This document shows, in pieces, positions 30,027 to 31,790 of a stretch of 31,790 nucleotides of DNA. Positions within the stretch are counted from its first letter, which is position 1; each line of letters starts with the position of its first letter. Position numbers and translations under genes: made by a program. This stretch comes from Nitrosopumilales archaeon CG_4_9_14_0_2_um_filter_34_16 (GTDB lineage: Archaea > Thermoproteota > Nitrososphaeria > Nitrososphaerales > Nitrosopumilaceae), in assembly GCA_002788515.1 (NCBI GenBank), contig PFRJ01000032.1:1-31790 (forward strand), in the 5' to 3' direction. A model generated the notes under the pieces. It searched no databases. It worked only from the letters and a program-made list of their open reading frames with translations, and was not told where the DNA came from.

Positions 30027-31290
30027 GAATAGACTTGGGGTCTTCAGTGAGTTTCTCAAGTGATATTGTTCCTTCAGTTCCATTTACCATATCTTTGAGA
30101 ACTACATTTCCTTGCTCTATCTCTTGAGGTCCGACAATTATTGCAAATTTTGCATTGCATGCAATCTCCATCTGTTTTTTCATGTTACGTCCTGCTAAAT
30201 CAATGTCAGTCGGAATATTGTTTAATCTTAATAGAGATGCAATAGAGTGTGCAACATTTTGCATCTCATTGTTAATGTATAACACTGCAACTCTGTTTTG
30301 TAAAACATCTGAAATTATTTTTTGCTCCTGCATTGTTAGAATTATTCTCTCCACACCACCTGCAACTCCTGTTGCACCAATGTCTTCTCTGTTGAATGCT
30401 TTAGTTAGTGTATCATATCTTCCTCCTCCAGCTAGTGCACCCAGAGTGGAATTTTTGTCAAAGACTTCAAAGACAATGCCAGAGTAATAGTCCAGTCCTC
30501 TAACTATGCCAAAGTTAATTCTTACATTTGATACTCCTCTGTTCTCTAGTGAATCAAATAACTGCTTTAGATCATCCCAAGACTCTAGCTGAGACACATC
30601 AAATGCTTGCTCTACTTGTTGTATTGTTCCCTTTATTTGTGAGAAATCTAGAATCTTTTCTATCTTTTCAGTTTCGTATCCTTTTTCTTGGAATTCCTTT
30701 AGAATGTCTTGTTTTGATTTTTTGGCAATTTTGTCTACCGCTCTGAGAATGTCTGCAACAAGTTCTGGATCTTTTGATGAGAATATTTTGTTGATGTAAG
30801 ACTCTACTAAATTTCTGTGATTGATATCAATTACAATGTCTTTGAGAAGCAGTGAATCAAATAATCGAGATGTGATCTCTATGATTTCTGCTTCTGATTC
30901 GAGGCTGGCTTTACCATAAATTTCCACATCCCACTGGTGAAAGTATCGGTATCTTCCCTTTTGCGGCTCGTCATATCGGAACACGCCTCCAAACGCAGAG
31001 ATTTTTGCTGGAAGCTTTATTGATTTTTGGGACGCTGCATATCTTGTCAGTCCCATTGTAAAATCAAATCGCAGTGCCACTTCTCTGTCTCCTTTGTCCT
31101 TGAAATAGTAAATCTCGTCTCTAATTCCAGGACCAGACTTTGTCTCAAGTGTTGATAAGAGTTCGATTGGAGATGGATCCATAAACGAAAACCCGTACAA
31201 ATTTGATAATTGTTTGAAATGATATCTTACATGTTCAATGCTTGCGTTTTCTGCACCTTCAAAGTCTTTCATCCCACGTGGCAGTTCCAA
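30007..31290 (-). CDS. hisS: Histidyl-tRNA synthetase
   Basis: 427 residues of class II aminoacyl-tRNA synthetase. It has LPRGMKDFEGAEN (3-15, family PRGxxDF), motif 2 FRYDEPQKGRYRYFHQWDVEIYG, the histidine-binding GIVRGLDYYSGIVFEV, motif 3 GATGVAGGVERI, and a C-terminal anticodon-binding domain (RVAVLYINNEM ... AKFAIIVGPQEIEQGNVVLKDM). The start is a TTG at 31290: the PRG motif must be included and no ATG or GTG lies between it and an in-frame stop 18 nt earlier; the next ATG (31272) would remove it. A TATA-like run on the minus strand (31318-31326) fits a short leader. It overlaps the end of eif6 on the other strand. Confidence 0.95.
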   Translation of the reverse strand: MELPRGMKDFEGAENASIEHVRYHFKQLSNLYGFSFMDPSPIELLSTLETKSGPGIRDEIYYFKDKGDREVALRFDFTMGLTRYAASQKSIKLPAKISAFGGVFRYDEPQKGRYRYFHQWDVEIYGKASLESEAEIIEITSRLFDSLLLKDIVIDINHRNLVESYINKIFSSKDPELVADILRAVDKIAKKSKQDILKEFQEKGYETEKIEKILDFSQIKGTIQQVEQAFDVSQLESWDDLKQLFDSLENRGVSNVRINFGIVRGLDYYSGIVFEVFDKNSTLGALAGGGRYDTLTKAFNREDIGATGVAGGVERIILTMQEQKIISDVLQNRVAVLYINNEMQNVAHSIASLLRLNNIPTDIDLAGRNMKKQMEIACNAKFAIIVGPQEIEQGNVVLKDMVNGTEGTISLEKLTEDPKSILNLEKL

Positions 31291-31373
31291 GATAATTAGT
31301 TCTCAAATGATTGTGATTTAGATATTTCTGTAATGGCTGGTAGAATGGTTACCAAAATACGAGGTAATGTATA

Positions 31374-31790
31374 CTAGGACTGGTTTGTTTTTGGCAATAA
31401 AGCAGATGCACAATAACTCATTATTTTTCTATTCAGATCTACAAATGTTTCTGCATTATCGTTCCACGATTTGAAATTGTTCTTTGTGGATTCAATGTTG
31501 CTAATGGTGATTTTGTTAGCTAGTTCTCGATATTTTACTGCCTCTCTTAGCGTATTCTCAATGATTGATTTTGCTGAATCAGGAATCACATAATTAAATC
31601 CAGTTTTTGCAAGAAACTCTTTTTGCAGAGAAACGTTTGCATCTATTGCGTTTTTCCATGTCTTGTAGGACTCGTTTTGCAAATCAAATAGCGTTTGCTG
31701 AATGTGTGGTACTGAGTGTTCTATTTCTGAGAAATATTTTTTTGTGATTTGCTCTACTATCTCAAAACTGTCTTTGGTTTCCTGGTTTTC
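31374..31790 (-). CDS. Helical phasin-like protein, 5' end beyond the window
   Basis: The frame stays open from the TAG at 31374 to the right edge, giving at least 138 residues; a TTG at 31682 is internal. The sequence is amphipathic and almost all helical: FSEIEHSVPHIQQTLFDLQ, WKNAIDANVSLQKEFLAK, a short PDSAKS break, then LREAVKYRELANKITISNIE and WNDNAETFVDLNRKIMS. This recalls phasins, which coat polyhydroxyalkanoate granules, and the helical partners of archaeal PhaC; the assignment is tentative. No catalytic or metal motif is present. It could also be a coiled-coil chaperone or structural protein. A PHA synthase gene just outside the window would strengthen it. Confidence 0.6.
   Translation of the reverse strand, partial: ENQETKDSFEIVEQITKKYFSEIEHSVPHIQQTLFDLQNESYKTWKNAIDANVSLQKEFLAKTGFNYVIPDSAKSIIENTLREAVKYRELANKITISNIESTKNNFKSWNDNAETFVDLNRKIMSYCASALLPKTNQS

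Noticed and set aside
1..31790. CRISPR array, insertion sequence, integrase or phage module
   Set aside because: No regularly spaced repeats, transposase-like motifs or terminal inverted repeats were seen; all coding content looks like core chromosomal genes.

Overview
The window is almost certainly chromosomal DNA of an ammonia-oxidising archaeon of the Nitrososphaerota (Thaumarchaeota), most likely a low-GC Nitrosopumilus/Nitrosarchaeum-type marine lineage. The grounds are an archaeal replisome (MCM, GINS, RFC large and small subunits, Hel308), Alba, aIF6, archaeal-type tRNAs without bacterial signals, an AT-rich composition, a biotin-dependent acyl-CoA carboxylase of the type used in the 3-hydroxypropionate/4-hydroxybutyrate cycle, and Sulfolobus-type 'zinc' ferredoxins. 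Many genes are leaderless, with a TATA box about 25 nt before the start codon; this was used to choose several starts. The species assignment is inference.

Layout. 1-1683: 5' end of a biotin carboxylase gene and the complete carboxyltransferase gene. 1786-4390: a minus-strand operon of an unknown 376-aa protein, rfcL and a cysteine-rich zinc protein. 4458-6493: inositol-monophosphatase-family phosphatase, a ferredoxin/flavodoxin-NADP reductase-like flavoprotein and a DUF1059 protein. 6499-8316: a glutamyl-tRNA reductase homologue without the catalytic cysteine, next to an alanine-rich coiled-coil protein. 8457-8701: tRNA-Asp and tRNA-Lys. 8721-10551: argH divergent from a MIP18/DUF59 protein, apparently sharing one symmetric TATA box. 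10553-13813: succinate dehydrogenase operon sdhA-C-D-B. 13909-15772: PadR-type regulator with two tandem palindromes at its start, a PrpB/isocitrate-lyase-family enzyme, and Alba. 15871-18137: HEAT-repeat protein, tRNA-Ala, a second copy of the flavoprotein reductase, and a TxGH-type nucleotidyltransferase. 18226-20826: operon of branched-chain aminotransferase, Gfo/Idh/MocA dehydrogenase, Trm112-like zinc protein and WbpD-like acetyltransferase. 20823-26764: minus-strand operon gins23-mcm-hel308, then a membrane GlcNAc-1-P-transferase-like protein and a two-helix membrane protein. 26960-27910: rfcS, divergent from it. 27913-31790: tRNA-Ser, two paralogous 4Fe-4S ferredoxins, aIF6, histidyl-tRNA synthetase and the 3' part of a phasin-like helical protein.

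The genes group into replication (rfcL, rfcS, mcm, gins23, hel308), carbon and energy metabolism (carboxylase, SDH, PrpB-like, two reductases and two ferredoxins), amino-acid and haem-related genes (argH, ilvE, hisS, hemA-like), and envelope sugar synthesis (Gfo/Idh, acetyltransferase, GT4). No CRISPR array, insertion sequence, integrase or prophage gene is visible, and no gene-free stretch exceeds about 200 bases. The most noteworthy points are the cysteine-less HemA homologue, the shared bidirectional TATA box, the PadR tandem operators, and the complementary losses of zinc ligands in the two ferredoxins.
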